Assembly (NCBI GenBank): GCA_958295755.1
Contig: OY282367.1
Span: forward strand, 1,368,022 to 1,432,021
DNA: 64,000 nucleotides
Source: an uncultured Acidimicrobiales bacterium
Lineage (GTDB): Bacteria > Actinomycetota > Acidimicrobiia > Acidimicrobiales > Hopanoidiivorantaceae
Direction: 5' to 3'
In this document: positions 1-8,964 of the stretch, in pieces
Layout: each line of letters opens with the position of its first letter
Position numbering within the stretch: the first letter of the stretch is position 1
Notes under the pieces: generated by a model
The model's database searches: none
Told to the model about the DNA's origin: nothing
Seen by the model: only the letters and a program-made list of their open reading frames with translations
Program-made: the position numbers and the translations under genes

Positions 1-1
1 G

Positions 2-274
2 TTGAAAGTCAGAGGCGACTCCATGATGAACGCCGCCATCCTAGACGGCGACTACATAGTAGCCCGAAGCCAACCCACAGCCGAAGACGGCGACATAGTT
101 GTAGCAGGCATCAACGAAGAAGAAGCAACCGTCAAAATCTTCCACCGCACTGGCACTCCCAAAGGCTCCACCATCACCTTAACCCCCGCCAACGAATCCT
201 TCTCTCCTCAAGAATTCCCCGCCACCGAAGTAACCGTCTTCGGCAAACTAGTAAGCGTCCTCCGCCGCCTCTAG
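2..274 (+). CDS. lexA: LexA SOS repressor, C-terminal peptidase part (partial)
   Basis: The frame is open at the left edge, so only about the last 90 residues are present and the TTG at position 2 is an internal codon. The fragment matches the S24 peptidase half of LexA. The catalytic Ser lies in a GDSM motif right at the window start and the Lys of the dyad lies 38 residues later in TVKIFH, the usual spacing. LexA represses the SOS regulon and cleaves itself when RecA is activated on single-stranded DNA. The DNA-binding half is outside the window. lexA close to hflX, dapF and miaA/B is a common actinobacterial arrangement, which supports LexA over a phage S24 repressor. Confidence 0.88.
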   Translation: MKVRGDSMMNAAILDGDYIVARSQPTAEDGDIVVAGINEEEATVKIFHRTGTPKGSTITLTPANESFSPQEFPATEVTVFGKLVSVLRRL

Positions 275-418
275 CAACAAAGATCTCTACATTAGATAGA
301 TAATGCACGTAAATTATAAATTCATTCATTATATTTACATTACTGAACTAGCTCATTTAGCGATATTCCACTAGCCAATGATATAAGTTAAAGTGAAAGA
401 AAATAAGAGAAAGACAAA
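275..418. other. A+T-rich intergenic region after lexA
   Basis: No gene is visible. The sequence becomes sharply A+T-rich right after the lexA stop, marking the left boundary of the accessory segment that runs to about 3.6 kb. It should hold the promoter of the next gene, but no convincing -35/-10 pair was found. Confidence 0.5.
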
Positions 419-1936
419 GTGAAAAATACAAAATATATGAACAAGTCAGATCAAAACGATTCTTGTGTCGACGAGTCTAAAACAGAAGACATCTTCTATG
501 AGACGCAAGAAGCATATTACGCTCTAGAATTATCTTCAGATGAATTATATGCTCAAAGCATTCTAGGGTTGGATTGGGCGACTCGAAAAGCTGAAGATAG
601 AGGCATGCTGAAGAACGCTGCAATACTCGCAAATCTACGTGAGAATGCTCGACAATGCAGACTATCTTCTTTTGATGACTTCTTGTTCAAAGTGAATATC
701 TATGGAGATTCTATAGGGGAAGTTATATTGCGTGAAATACAAGATATAAATGCTGGCATAAAAACTAATGATCCTTTTGCATTTTTCTTTGCTTTTGCTT
801 TACTGATGCCTCCAGCTGAAAAAAACCTCTACACAGACCACACTAATATATCATTAGAGAACATATCAGAAGCAGGAGTAGCAGAAAATTCTGTTTTTTC
901 AGAAGAGAATATTTTAGATTCAAGTGTCTTACCTTCTGACATAAAAGCGATCCTTCCCGATATAACATCTGCAGGCAACTATAAATCTCTAAGGCTTTGT
1001 ATTTTCCCCGGTTGTCAAAAACCAGAAACTGCTATCAAAGCCCATAGTATATCCAAAAGTAACTTTTTGAATCCCTATGTCTCTAGTAACAATAAGTTCT
1101 GGCATATCACTACTCCTAAAGCCCCTAAAGTCGGAAGATTGCACTTTGACTCAATCACTCCTTCTAATGCCTCATGCTTTACAGGTCTCTGCCAAGATCA
1201 CGATGCTATGTTTCACCCATTAGATAACTCGACACTTTCGAAATGTTTAGATTCAAGAAAATTATTATCATTAATGATATTCAGAACCGCTCTTTATGGA
1301 TATTGGCAACGCTTAGATGCAGATTATAGAATCCCAGTATTAGGTTGGAATACCACAGTAAAGGGCAACCGAATCAAAGGATTAAAATATGTTGGCGCAA
1401 CCAACAGACCTCCTATCCCTCATGAAGTCCCCAGGAGACAATTAAGAGATATACTGGATATCTGTTGGAAAAAAATTGAGGAAGAAAAATGGGAAGACAT
1501 TGAACATCATATATTTAGATTTAAGGGAATTAACCCCAGAGTGATCTCGGCGGGTGTTTCTGCAATTTTTTGCCGGCAAGTCATTCCGACACCGGCTTTT
1601 GTTCATACCTTCCCCCATGCTAACAGTATGATTGCTATTATATCTCACATAAAAGGAGATAGCAATCTGCTGAAAAATCGTCTCTCATGGCTCAAAAGTA
1701 TATCCGAAAGTGAACAAAAGAAGTTATTAACTTGGGCAACAATGCACCATTGGAACAATTTGTACTTCACTGAGCAATATTATGAATTCCTGACTGAATC
1801 AAAAAAAAGTCATATTATTGATATGGCATTGGTGTACAGTTGGCTATCTCCTGAGTTTAAAAACAAAAGAGGCGAAACGGTAAAAATGAATTCTTCGACA
1901 ATATTTGAAAAAATTGCTTTTAGCTTTTTTGGCTAA
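419..1936 (+). CDS. HNH/treble-clef-like protein of unknown function
   Basis: A 505-residue protein not recognised as a named family. Its central part has a treble-clef, HNH-like pattern: a C-x4-C pair near residues 194-199 (CIFPGC), then an AHSIS segment, and about 55 residues later a second knuckle with CQDHD followed by MFHPLD. Such C..C...HS.S...C..HD patterns occur in HNH-type nuclease-like proteins of defence loci, so a nucleic-acid-cleaving role is possible but inferred. The GTG at 419 gives the longest frame; an ATG at 437 is the alternative and neither has a strong Shine-Dalgarno. The gene is A+T-rich compared with lexA and dapE and is convergent with the methyltransferase-HNH gene 90 bp away, which suggests joint acquisition. 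Confidence 0.6.
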   Translation: MKNTKYMNKSDQNDSCVDESKTEDIFYETQEAYYALELSSDELYAQSILGLDWATRKAEDRGMLKNAAILANLRENARQCRLSSFDDFLFKVNIYGDSIGEVILREIQDINAGIKTNDPFAFFFAFALLMPPAEKNLYTDHTNISLENISEAGVAENSVFSEENILDSSVLPSDIKAILPDITSAGNYKSLRLCIFPGCQKPETAIKAHSISKSNFLNPYVSSNNKFWHITTPKAPKVGRLHFDSITPSNASCFTGLCQDHDAMFHPLDNSTLSKCLDSRKLLSLMIFRTALYGYWQRLDADYRIPVLGWNTTVKGNRIKGLKYVGATNRPPIPHEVPRRQLRDILDICWKKIEEEKWEDIEHHIFRFKGINPRVISAGVSAIFCRQVIPTPAFVHTFPHANSMIAIISHIKGDSNLLKNRLSWLKSISESEQKKLLTWATMHHWNNLYFTEQYYEFLTESKKSHIIDMALVYSWLSPEFKNKRGETVKMNSSTIFEKIAFSFFG

Positions 1937-2025
1937 GTCATGGACCTGTAAATTAGAAAACCAATACATACTCTAATCCTAACAATCCTCCATGGAAAGT
2001 AGAACCGATCCATCTTATGATTGAA

Positions 2026-3609
2026 TTAGCTCATGTCTAAGCTTTTCTGTCCTCCTGCTCTCCATCTGGTATATTCGTCTAGAGATTTTTGCAGAGCTTC
2101 AGGTAAAGATATCAAATCTTCTATGCTATCTACCATCAGTTCTCCAGCTATTGCTATTTCTTTTCTGTACTCATCTAAGAGTATTCGTCTCTTTCCTTTT
2201 CTAATATTATGAGTAGGGCACATAGGTGCTCTATTTATTATCTGATTTGAACCATCTCTTGATTTTGGATCAATATGATCAAGGTGGAAATTATTTGTAG
2301 TTCTGATAATTTCTCCATTAGAATTACGGTTAGCAAATCCACAGCACCACGCCATATAGCCAGACATTTCAAGTAAAATTTTTAACATTTCACGCTCTGG
2401 AATGATACTAGCTGGAACTTTATATTTTCTTTCCGTTAATGGCTGAATTGTGATAGCTGGTTCAGGATCTTCGTCAGTGCGTTTTGGTAATTCGTATGGC
2501 GAACGTAAAATTATATCTTTACCTGTCAAAAAAGTTTGTTGCCCTAAGCCCTGCTCACCTTCTATTGCGTATTCAAATTTGTGTAACTGACGTCGTAAAA
2601 TTGTAAAGGCACGAGGTGATATATCACAGGCAATCCACTTCCTCCCATTTCGCTCGGCGGCAACAGGTACATAGGCGCAGCCAGCAAATGGATCAAATAC
2701 TAAATCACCGGGATCGGATGAAGCTTTAACGATACGCTCAGCTAAAGCGACTGGCTTTTGAGTTGGATATCCAGTTTTTTCGCGAGAGAAACTCTTGATC
2801 ATTATTGAATCCAGAATATCTGTTGAAGAACAGTTCCATGTATCTTCTATAGGTATACCCTTCCCTGTGGGAGCCTTACCGTCTCGTCTAACATATCCTT
2901 CAGGATACGATATATATTCCTTATTGAATTTCTTAGTTGCTTCTTTGCTTTTAACATAATATAAAATAGTATCGTGATTGCGAATCCATCCACGCTTTTG
3001 TGTTTTAAAGCCTGATACCCATCCAATCCTCCAGACTATTTCATTGCGAAAATTTTCTTCACCAAAAATTCCATCCATAACAGCTTTAAGATAATGAGAG
3101 GCCGTTGGATCACAATGCAAATAGAGACTCCCAGTATGTTTTAATATTCTTTTCATTTCAATTATACGAATAGCCATATATGTTAGATAAGCCGCTCTTT
3201 CCTCTCCATGTGTAGCTCGAGCAGCTTCAATAGTCCAAGCCACCCCTTCAAAGTCTGTTTCAATTCTATTTACCCAATCCTCATGCACGTCTGTATCCCA
3301 TTTCCATATATCTTTGAATTTTGCCTCAGCTCTCTCTGTGTCAGGCCAAACAATTTGAGCTCTGTCAGCTTCATACTCATTCTTAATGCTCCATCTAGCT
3401 AACAAGGCCTGCTCAAAATCTAACTCTTCGTCTGTAAGTGGAATTTGCAGCTTTCCAATGAAGGTATCATTTTTGTCAAATGGCGGATCTGTACAAATCA
3501 AATCCACGGTCTCGTTATCGATGCTTCGAAGCAGATTGAGGTTGTCTGCTATATAAAGCGTCTGATTTAGCACATCTGGCTGAGTTGTGGAAACGGCTTC
3601 TGCTGGCAT
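2026..3609 (-). CDS. DNA methyltransferase fused to a C-terminal HNH domain
   Basis: A 527-residue protein. The N-terminal three quarters is a beta-class amino-methyltransferase: motif IV TDPPF at residues 40-44 early in the chain, a YPTQKP segment, and the AdoMet-binding motif DPFAGCAYVPVA in the later part, the circularly permuted order typical of N6-adenine/N4-cytosine enzymes. After a linker, the last quarter holds an HNH module, with HLDHIDP, a following Asn and MCPTHNIRKGKR. Separate methyltransferases and HNH nucleases are common in restriction-modification; having both in one chain suggests a single-polypeptide modification/restriction enzyme, although the HNH could have another role. 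It lies between lexA and dapE, convergent with an HNH-like gene, and is A+T-rich compared with the flanking core genes. The ATG at 3609 is the start; the target site cannot be told from sequence. Confidence 0.82.
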   Translation of the reverse strand: MPAEAVSTTQPDVLNQTLYIADNLNLLRSIDNETVDLICTDPPFDKNDTFIGKLQIPLTDEELDFEQALLARWSIKNEYEADRAQIVWPDTERAEAKFKDIWKWDTDVHEDWVNRIETDFEGVAWTIEAARATHGEERAAYLTYMAIRIIEMKRILKHTGSLYLHCDPTASHYLKAVMDGIFGEENFRNEIVWRIGWVSGFKTQKRGWIRNHDTILYYVKSKEATKKFNKEYISYPEGYVRRDGKAPTGKGIPIEDTWNCSSTDILDSIMIKSFSREKTGYPTQKPVALAERIVKASSDPGDLVFDPFAGCAYVPVAAERNGRKWIACDISPRAFTILRRQLHKFEYAIEGEQGLGQQTFLTGKDIILRSPYELPKRTDEDPEPAITIQPLTERKYKVPASIIPEREMLKILLEMSGYMAWCCGFANRNSNGEIIRTTNNFHLDHIDPKSRDGSNQIINRAPMCPTHNIRKGKRRILLDEYRKEIAIAGELMVDSIEDLISLPEALQKSLDEYTRWRAGGQKSLDMS

Positions 3610-3722
3610 AGTATCTACCTTAGTCGGGGATTAGGTCAAACGCGCGTTAAACCTGATTTGTCTTTCGGCTTCAGACCTCTTGCTTGTCTCATAATACCAA
3701 AAACACGAACATTGCGGCACAG

Positions 3723-4910
3723 TCAGACTCTAACCAGAACAGTAGCTAGAGTTGCGTAGCATTCTTGGAGCTTTTGGGCTGAGATATGCTCGTCGGGGGC
3801 GTGAGCTAAGAGGGGATCGCCGGGGCCGAAGTTGGTAGCTGGAATGCCTAACTCGCTGAAGAATGCCACATCTGTCCAGCCCAACTTGGCTCTAACTAGA
3901 CTGGCGGCACTATTTGCCCTCAGCTCACCACTTGCCCTCAACTCACCACTTGCCTCCAACTCACTGGTCGCAAACTTAACAGAGGCGGCAACGGCTTCTA
4001 TGAGCGACTGGAGAAGGGGGTGGTCAAGACTGGGCGGGCAAGCTGGGGCCGCGTCGATGATTTCAATGCTGAACTCTGAAGAGATGCTTGAGCCGTCATT
4101 GCGAGCCGCTACTGCAAAAGCCTCAGCCACGAAATCTAGCAGATGCTGCTCGGCTTCTGCTGTGGAGCGGTCAGGAGCGAAGCGGTGAGAGATCACCACT
4201 TCAGCAAAGTCGGGTACCACATTGCCTGCTATGCCTCCGCTCACCGAAACAGCTTGCATAGATTCGTGGAATTCACAGCTGTCAATAACAGGCTTGCGCG
4301 GCTGATAATTCTCCAGAGCAGACAACAGTGCCGCCAGCCCGTGCACCGCGTTCTCACCCATCCACGCCCTAGCGGTGTGGGCACGCCTGCCCGTCACTTT
4401 GACGCTCGCCCGCAAACCGCCCTGACACCCTGCCTCAACAACCCCATCTGTCGGTTCACCCAAAATGGCAGCATCGCCCTCCAGCAGGTCGGGACGGGTG
4501 GCTTGTAACTCCAATAGCCCGCTGTATTTGCGGGCGACCTCCTCGCGGGCATAAAAAATATAGCTCACATCTATAGACGTCTCTGAAAATTCACGAGCAA
4601 GTGCCAGAAACACAGCTAGCGCGCCTTTCATATCTGATGTGCCTGTGCCCCAAAGGGTGTCGCCATCTCGCCGCAATCCCACATCGCCATCTGTGTCGCT
4701 GGGCGGCACGGTGTCTAAGTGCCCGCCGAGGATGAGGCGTTCTGACCTACCTAAGTTGGTGCGCGCCACCAAGTTGTCGCCAATACGCTCTACTTCCAGC
4801 CACGGCAACTTCTGCAGCTCCGCCTCTACGAAATCGCAAATCTGTTGCTCGTTGTGGCTCACCGACGGTATAGCGACTAGTTCTGCCGTCAAATCAAGCA
4901 AGTCATTCAT
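3723..4910 (-). CDS. dapE: Succinyl-diaminopimelate desuccinylase (M20 peptidase family)
   Basis: An M20-family metallohydrolase of about 395 residues that fits DapE, which removes succinate from N-succinyl-LL-diaminopimelate in lysine and cell-wall synthesis. The metal and catalytic motifs are present: GGHLDTVPP near residue 65, the Glu-Glu pair in AREEVARK near 124, and GEPTDG near 153. It lies directly downstream of dapD, the previous pathway step, which supports the substrate. ATG at 4910 is preferred; an in-frame GTG at 4919 adds three residues. Near residues 314-331 there is an inserted triple repeat (ASGEL-type units) encoded by three 18-bp DNA copies at about 3915-3968, absent from typical DapE and probably in a surface loop. 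Confidence 0.85.
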   Translation of the reverse strand: MNDLLDLTAELVAIPSVSHNEQQICDFVEAELQKLPWLEVERIGDNLVARTNLGRSERLILGGHLDTVPPSDTDGDVGLRRDGDTLWGTGTSDMKGALAVFLALAREFSETSIDVSYIFYAREEVARKYSGLLELQATRPDLLEGDAAILGEPTDGVVEAGCQGGLRASVKVTGRRAHTARAWMGENAVHGLAALLSALENYQPRKPVIDSCEFHESMQAVSVSGGIAGNVVPDFAEVVISHRFAPDRSTAEAEQHLLDFVAEAFAVAARNDGSSISSEFSIEIIDAAPACPPSLDHPLLQSLIEAVAASVKFATSELEASGELRASGELRANSAASLVRAKLGWTDVAFFSELGIPATNFGPGDPLLAHAPDEHISAQKLQECYATLATVLVRV

Positions 4911-4944
4911 GTCGCCCACTTATGTAGCCACTCATGTCGCTCAC

Positions 4945-5799
<855 letters not shown>

Positions 5800-5828
5800 A
5801 TTTGAAGGCTATCTCAGCACACTGTGCA

Positions 5829-5893
5829 AACCTAAATTTCTCGCAAACCCAGATTTCTCGCAAACCTAAATTTCTCGCAAGCCTAGATTTCCC
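5829..5893. repeat. Tandem repeat of a ~15-bp unit between hflX and dapD
   Basis: Four adjacent variants of ATTTCTCGCAAACCT fill the short gap between the hflX stop and the dapD start. The copies differ by one or two bases. They lie outside both reading frames and look like a product of slippage or unequal exchange. Confidence 0.75.
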
Positions 5894-5895
5894 GT

Positions 5896-7275
5896 TCAGA
5901 CAGCGAACTCCGACAATCTGCGAACTGAAGCTTCGTCTAGCCGCACCCGATAGCGAATGCCCTTTTCCTCTACCAACTCTTCTAAAACTTGTCCGCTGCG
6001 ATAGACAGAAGCCATCACATCGCCACGCTCGTGAGGCACCCAAAGCTCCTGCACCAAATACTGCGACCAAAGTTGCTCGCCGATTTCGTTCAGCAAAGTA
6101 TCTATGCCTTCACCTTTAGCCGCAGAGATACGCACAGTTTGCCCCTCTTCGTTTCGCCCTCCTCTATTTTGCTCCCCTTCATTGTTGCTGCCCAACCTGT
6201 CGCATTTGTTCCACACCAGCAGCTCTGGCTGGTCGCCAGCACCGATTTCGGCTAGCACATCTCGCACCGCCTCTATCTGCTCTTCGGGGTTGGCTGCGGT
6301 GGAATCCACCACATGGATCAACAGATCGGCATCGGTCACCACGCTCAAGGTAGAAGAAAACGCCTCCACAAGATTGTGCGGTAGCTTGCGAATAAAACCC
6401 ACCGTGTCGGCTACCAACACCGACTCACCGCCTGGCAATGTGAGACGGCGAGTCGTGGCGTCCAAAGTGGCGAAGAGACGGTTACCCACTAAGGTGTCGG
6501 CACCGCAAAGCCGATTCAACAGGGTGGATTTGCCAGCATTTGTATAGCCCACGATGGCAACTTTGCGAAGCGGCGAGCGTAGACGTTGCTTGGCTTGAGT
6601 GGCACGGCGACGGCGGATTTCCTCTAGCTGCCGCTCAAGGTGATGCATTCGGCGTTCCAAACGGCGGCGGTCGACCTCTAGCTTGGTCTCGCCTGGGCCT
6701 CTGGTGCCGATGCCGCCAGCCTGCTGGCTGAGACGAATGCCCATCCCTCTCAACCGTGGTAGCAGATAGCGAAGTTGGGCAAACTCAACCTGAGTTTTAC
6801 CTTCCAAGCTGGCGGCGTTCTGGGCGAATATATCTAAGATGACGGCTGTGCGATCTATAGCTGTGCGGCCGAGCATCTTTTCAAGAGTGGCTTGCTGGGC
6901 TGGGCTTAGTTCGTCGTCAAAGACAACAGTGTCGGCATCGTAAGTTTCGGCAACTTCACGAATTTCAGCCACTTTACCTTTGCCCACAAAAGTGCCAGGG
7001 TCAGGAGAAGGACGGCGTTGGGTCACACGAGCGACAGCGTCTGCGCCTGCGGTGTTTACAAGTCGCTCAAGTTCGTCAAGAGAGGTATCGGTTTCTTCAG
7101 ATGTGGCTGTTGGTAAGGTAACCCCTACCAGCACGATCTTCTCACGGAAAGTCCGCTCGATAAACCCCTGCGACTCACCCCCAAACTCCCCAAACCCACC
7201 TCGATGATCAGAGGTAGCAAGGTCATGCTCTACCTCTGATATATCACGGCTATCTGCAGCACTATCACTACTCAT
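5896..7275 (-). CDS. hflX: Ribosome-associated GTPase HflX
   Basis: A 459-residue TRAFAC-class GTPase. The N-terminal HflX domain includes the VGKGKVAEI segment, the linker has the family signature GIGTRGPGETKLE near residues 186-198, and the G domain follows with G1 GYTNAGKST near 243, G3 DTVGF and G4 NKCD. HflX splits 70S ribosomes, including stalled ones, and binds the 50S subunit. The N-terminal ~35 residues are acidic and poorly conserved. The start at 7275 directly abuts the accessory island (its last gene ends at 7293), so hflX is now separated from dapF and may be transcribed from the island or a local promoter. Confidence 0.93.
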   Translation of the reverse strand: MSSDSAADSRDISEVEHDLATSDHRGGFGEFGGESQGFIERTFREKIVLVGVTLPTATSEETDTSLDELERLVNTAGADAVARVTQRRPSPDPGTFVGKGKVAEIREVAETYDADTVVFDDELSPAQQATLEKMLGRTAIDRTAVILDIFAQNAASLEGKTQVEFAQLRYLLPRLRGMGIRLSQQAGGIGTRGPGETKLEVDRRRLERRMHHLERQLEEIRRRRATQAKQRLRSPLRKVAIVGYTNAGKSTLLNRLCGADTLVGNRLFATLDATTRRLTLPGGESVLVADTVGFIRKLPHNLVEAFSSTLSVVTDADLLIHVVDSTAANPEEQIEAVRDVLAEIGAGDQPELLVWNKCDRLGSNNEGEQNRGGRNEEGQTVRISAAKGEGIDTLLNEIGEQLWSQYLVQELWVPHERGDVMASVYRSGQVLEELVEEKGIRYRVRLDEASVRRLSEFAV

Positions 7276-7292
7276 CAGTTAAAGATTCTCTA

Positions 7293-8171
7293 TCATTTCA
7301 AGCTATTCAACAAACTTCTTATGACTTTTTCTATCTCTGGAATAGATAAGAAATCTGTATTGTATTTGTGAAAGTGTCCCCCGATCTGAGAAAAAAATAG
7401 ATTTCTTACCCTTCCATCAGAGAGCTTCTTTTGATTATCATTCTTCATGAGCGTCATTATCAGAGCAGACATTAACTTAGGTTGACACAACAAAGTAAGT
7501 CTGGCTACAGCAACACCAGCGATATCACTCCATAATTCTACATTGCTGTGCAAAAATTCGCTTATACTTTCCACAGATTCGTTGTTTTCAATGTTAGAAA
7601 CAATCATGGAAGCAATATGTCCTCGCCACCAAACAGCACTTAGACGGCAGTCGTTTCGCATGAGTCTATAATAACCACGTTGCTCTGGCTGACCACCCAT
7701 TCTATTCAAAAATCGATTGACTCTTGCTTCCTTTGAATCTTTTCTACGCCCTGAAAGATATTTTGATATATCACCTACTAATTGATCTTCAGCTAGTGCT
7801 TGCACATGGACTGCGTGCCAAAAAATCGGATGCTGTGCCAATAAAGGAGATACGTCAACAGACCTCCAGTGGGTAAAGAGTTCTGTTGTGACAAGAAACT
7901 TTTCAGGTTTGGAAAGCAGTTCAATATCTTCCCATGCATCCATAACTCGAGGTAGCGACAGTATATTTTCTCCTAATGTTATGAGGCTTAAGATAGCGTA
8001 TTTACTTTCAAGAAAGTTGATAAAATCTTCAATTTCTGCTGATGATGAAGGTATAGCTTGTAAGAGTTCATTCCTAGATCTCCTGCCTTCAGCACTGTCT
8101 TCTTTAAGAGTTTTGCGCCAGGAACTTAACATGGCAGAAGAACTGATGAAGTCGGCAGTAGTATCGATCAT
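7293..8171 (-). CDS. Unrecognised third gene of the GHKL-ATPase island
   Basis: A 292-residue predicted cytosolic protein matching no family I can name. It is rich in alpha-helix-forming residues, with aromatic clusters such as HWRSVDVSPLL and AVWWRGHIA. The start ATG at 8171 is one base after the stop of the preceding gene, implying translational coupling; a longer frame from 8276 would overlap that gene deeply and is less likely. It is the last gene of a leftward run with the 263-residue protein and the GHKL ATPase. The tight packing says the three act together. It is A+T-rich compared with hflX and dapF. Confidence 0.7.
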   Translation of the reverse strand: MIDTTADFISSSAMLSSWRKTLKEDSAEGRRSRNELLQAIPSSSAEIEDFINFLESKYAILSLITLGENILSLPRVMDAWEDIELLSKPEKFLVTTELFTHWRSVDVSPLLAQHPIFWHAVHVQALAEDQLVGDISKYLSGRRKDSKEARVNRFLNRMGGQPEQRGYYRLMRNDCRLSAVWWRGHIASMIVSNIENNESVESISEFLHSNVELWSDIAGVAVARLTLLCQPKLMSALIMTLMKNDNQKKLSDGRVRNLFFSQIGGHFHKYNTDFLSIPEIEKVIRSLLNSLK

Positions 8172-8172
8172 T

Positions 8173-8964
8173 TTATTCTTCATCCTTATTTTGCAGTTTT
8201 TCAAAAGGTACAAGTCTACTGGCGACAAGTAGAGGAGAAAAGTCATCATCGTCCCAATTAGCACCGATCTCTTCAAGCTTTTCTTTTAGTGCTATGAATT
8301 GGAAGTCGGGGTCTTCCCATTTACCAATCTGGCTTTTTGCTGCCTTTCTAAGTGCTTCAGCAAGGGCACCTACTAACAAGGATCGGTCATAGTCTTTGTC
8401 ATATTTTTCGGTGTAGATATCCTCTGGCAAATGGACAATGTATCTCACCTGCGGAGACATGGTATCTTCCTTAACCACAGGCATCCCAACACCTTGGTAT
8501 TCACTCGTGCCTTTTTCAGCTTTTCTAACATGAAGCAGATTGTGTGAATCCGTGGCGATCTCGTGTGGTCTGCTTTTGGCCAAAATAGCTCCTTTGGGGA
8601 TTTCTAACGGTGTTCTCCACACAGGAGAAATCCCACTGCCGTCGCGTATCATGAAGTCTTTTGTTGCCACAAGCGTAGCAAACAGATACATTGGAGGCAA
8701 CAGAGGCGAGTCATCCCAAGTTACCGACAAGCACGCATCTGCAGAATCTTCAAATACAGAATGAAGTGCATGCGGGGAACGCAATTCCGCAGACCAAATA
8801 GCTTCACCTCTACTTATTGCATTTTCTAAAACCTTACAATTCTGCAGGTCATTTCGGATTTTAACAGTGCGATTTTCGTGATCTATATCAGTTTCTTCAG
8901 TCGAGTATGACGCACGAGGAAAATCGTTTATCAAACCACTTTCATATATCTGAGGGAAACTCAT
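8173..8964 (-). CDS. Unrecognised middle gene of the GHKL-ATPase island
   Basis: A 263-residue protein without a family I recognise, acidic and predicted to be cytosolic. Its ATG at 8964 overlaps the stop codon of the GHKL ATPase by one base (TAATG), and its own stop is one base before the next gene, so the three genes are translationally linked and probably made in fixed proportion. Such packing is common for proteins of one complex. No catalytic motif, membrane segment or signal peptide is visible. Confidence 0.7.
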   Translation of the reverse strand: MSFPQIYESGLINDFPRASYSTEETDIDHENRTVKIRNDLQNCKVLENAISRGEAIWSAELRSPHALHSVFEDSADACLSVTWDDSPLLPPMYLFATLVATKDFMIRDGSGISPVWRTPLEIPKGAILAKSRPHEIATDSHNLLHVRKAEKGTSEYQGVGMPVVKEDTMSPQVRYIVHLPEDIYTEKYDKDYDRSLLVGALAEALRKAAKSQIGKWEDPDFQFIALKEKLEEIGANWDDDDFSPLLVASRLVPFEKLQNKDEE

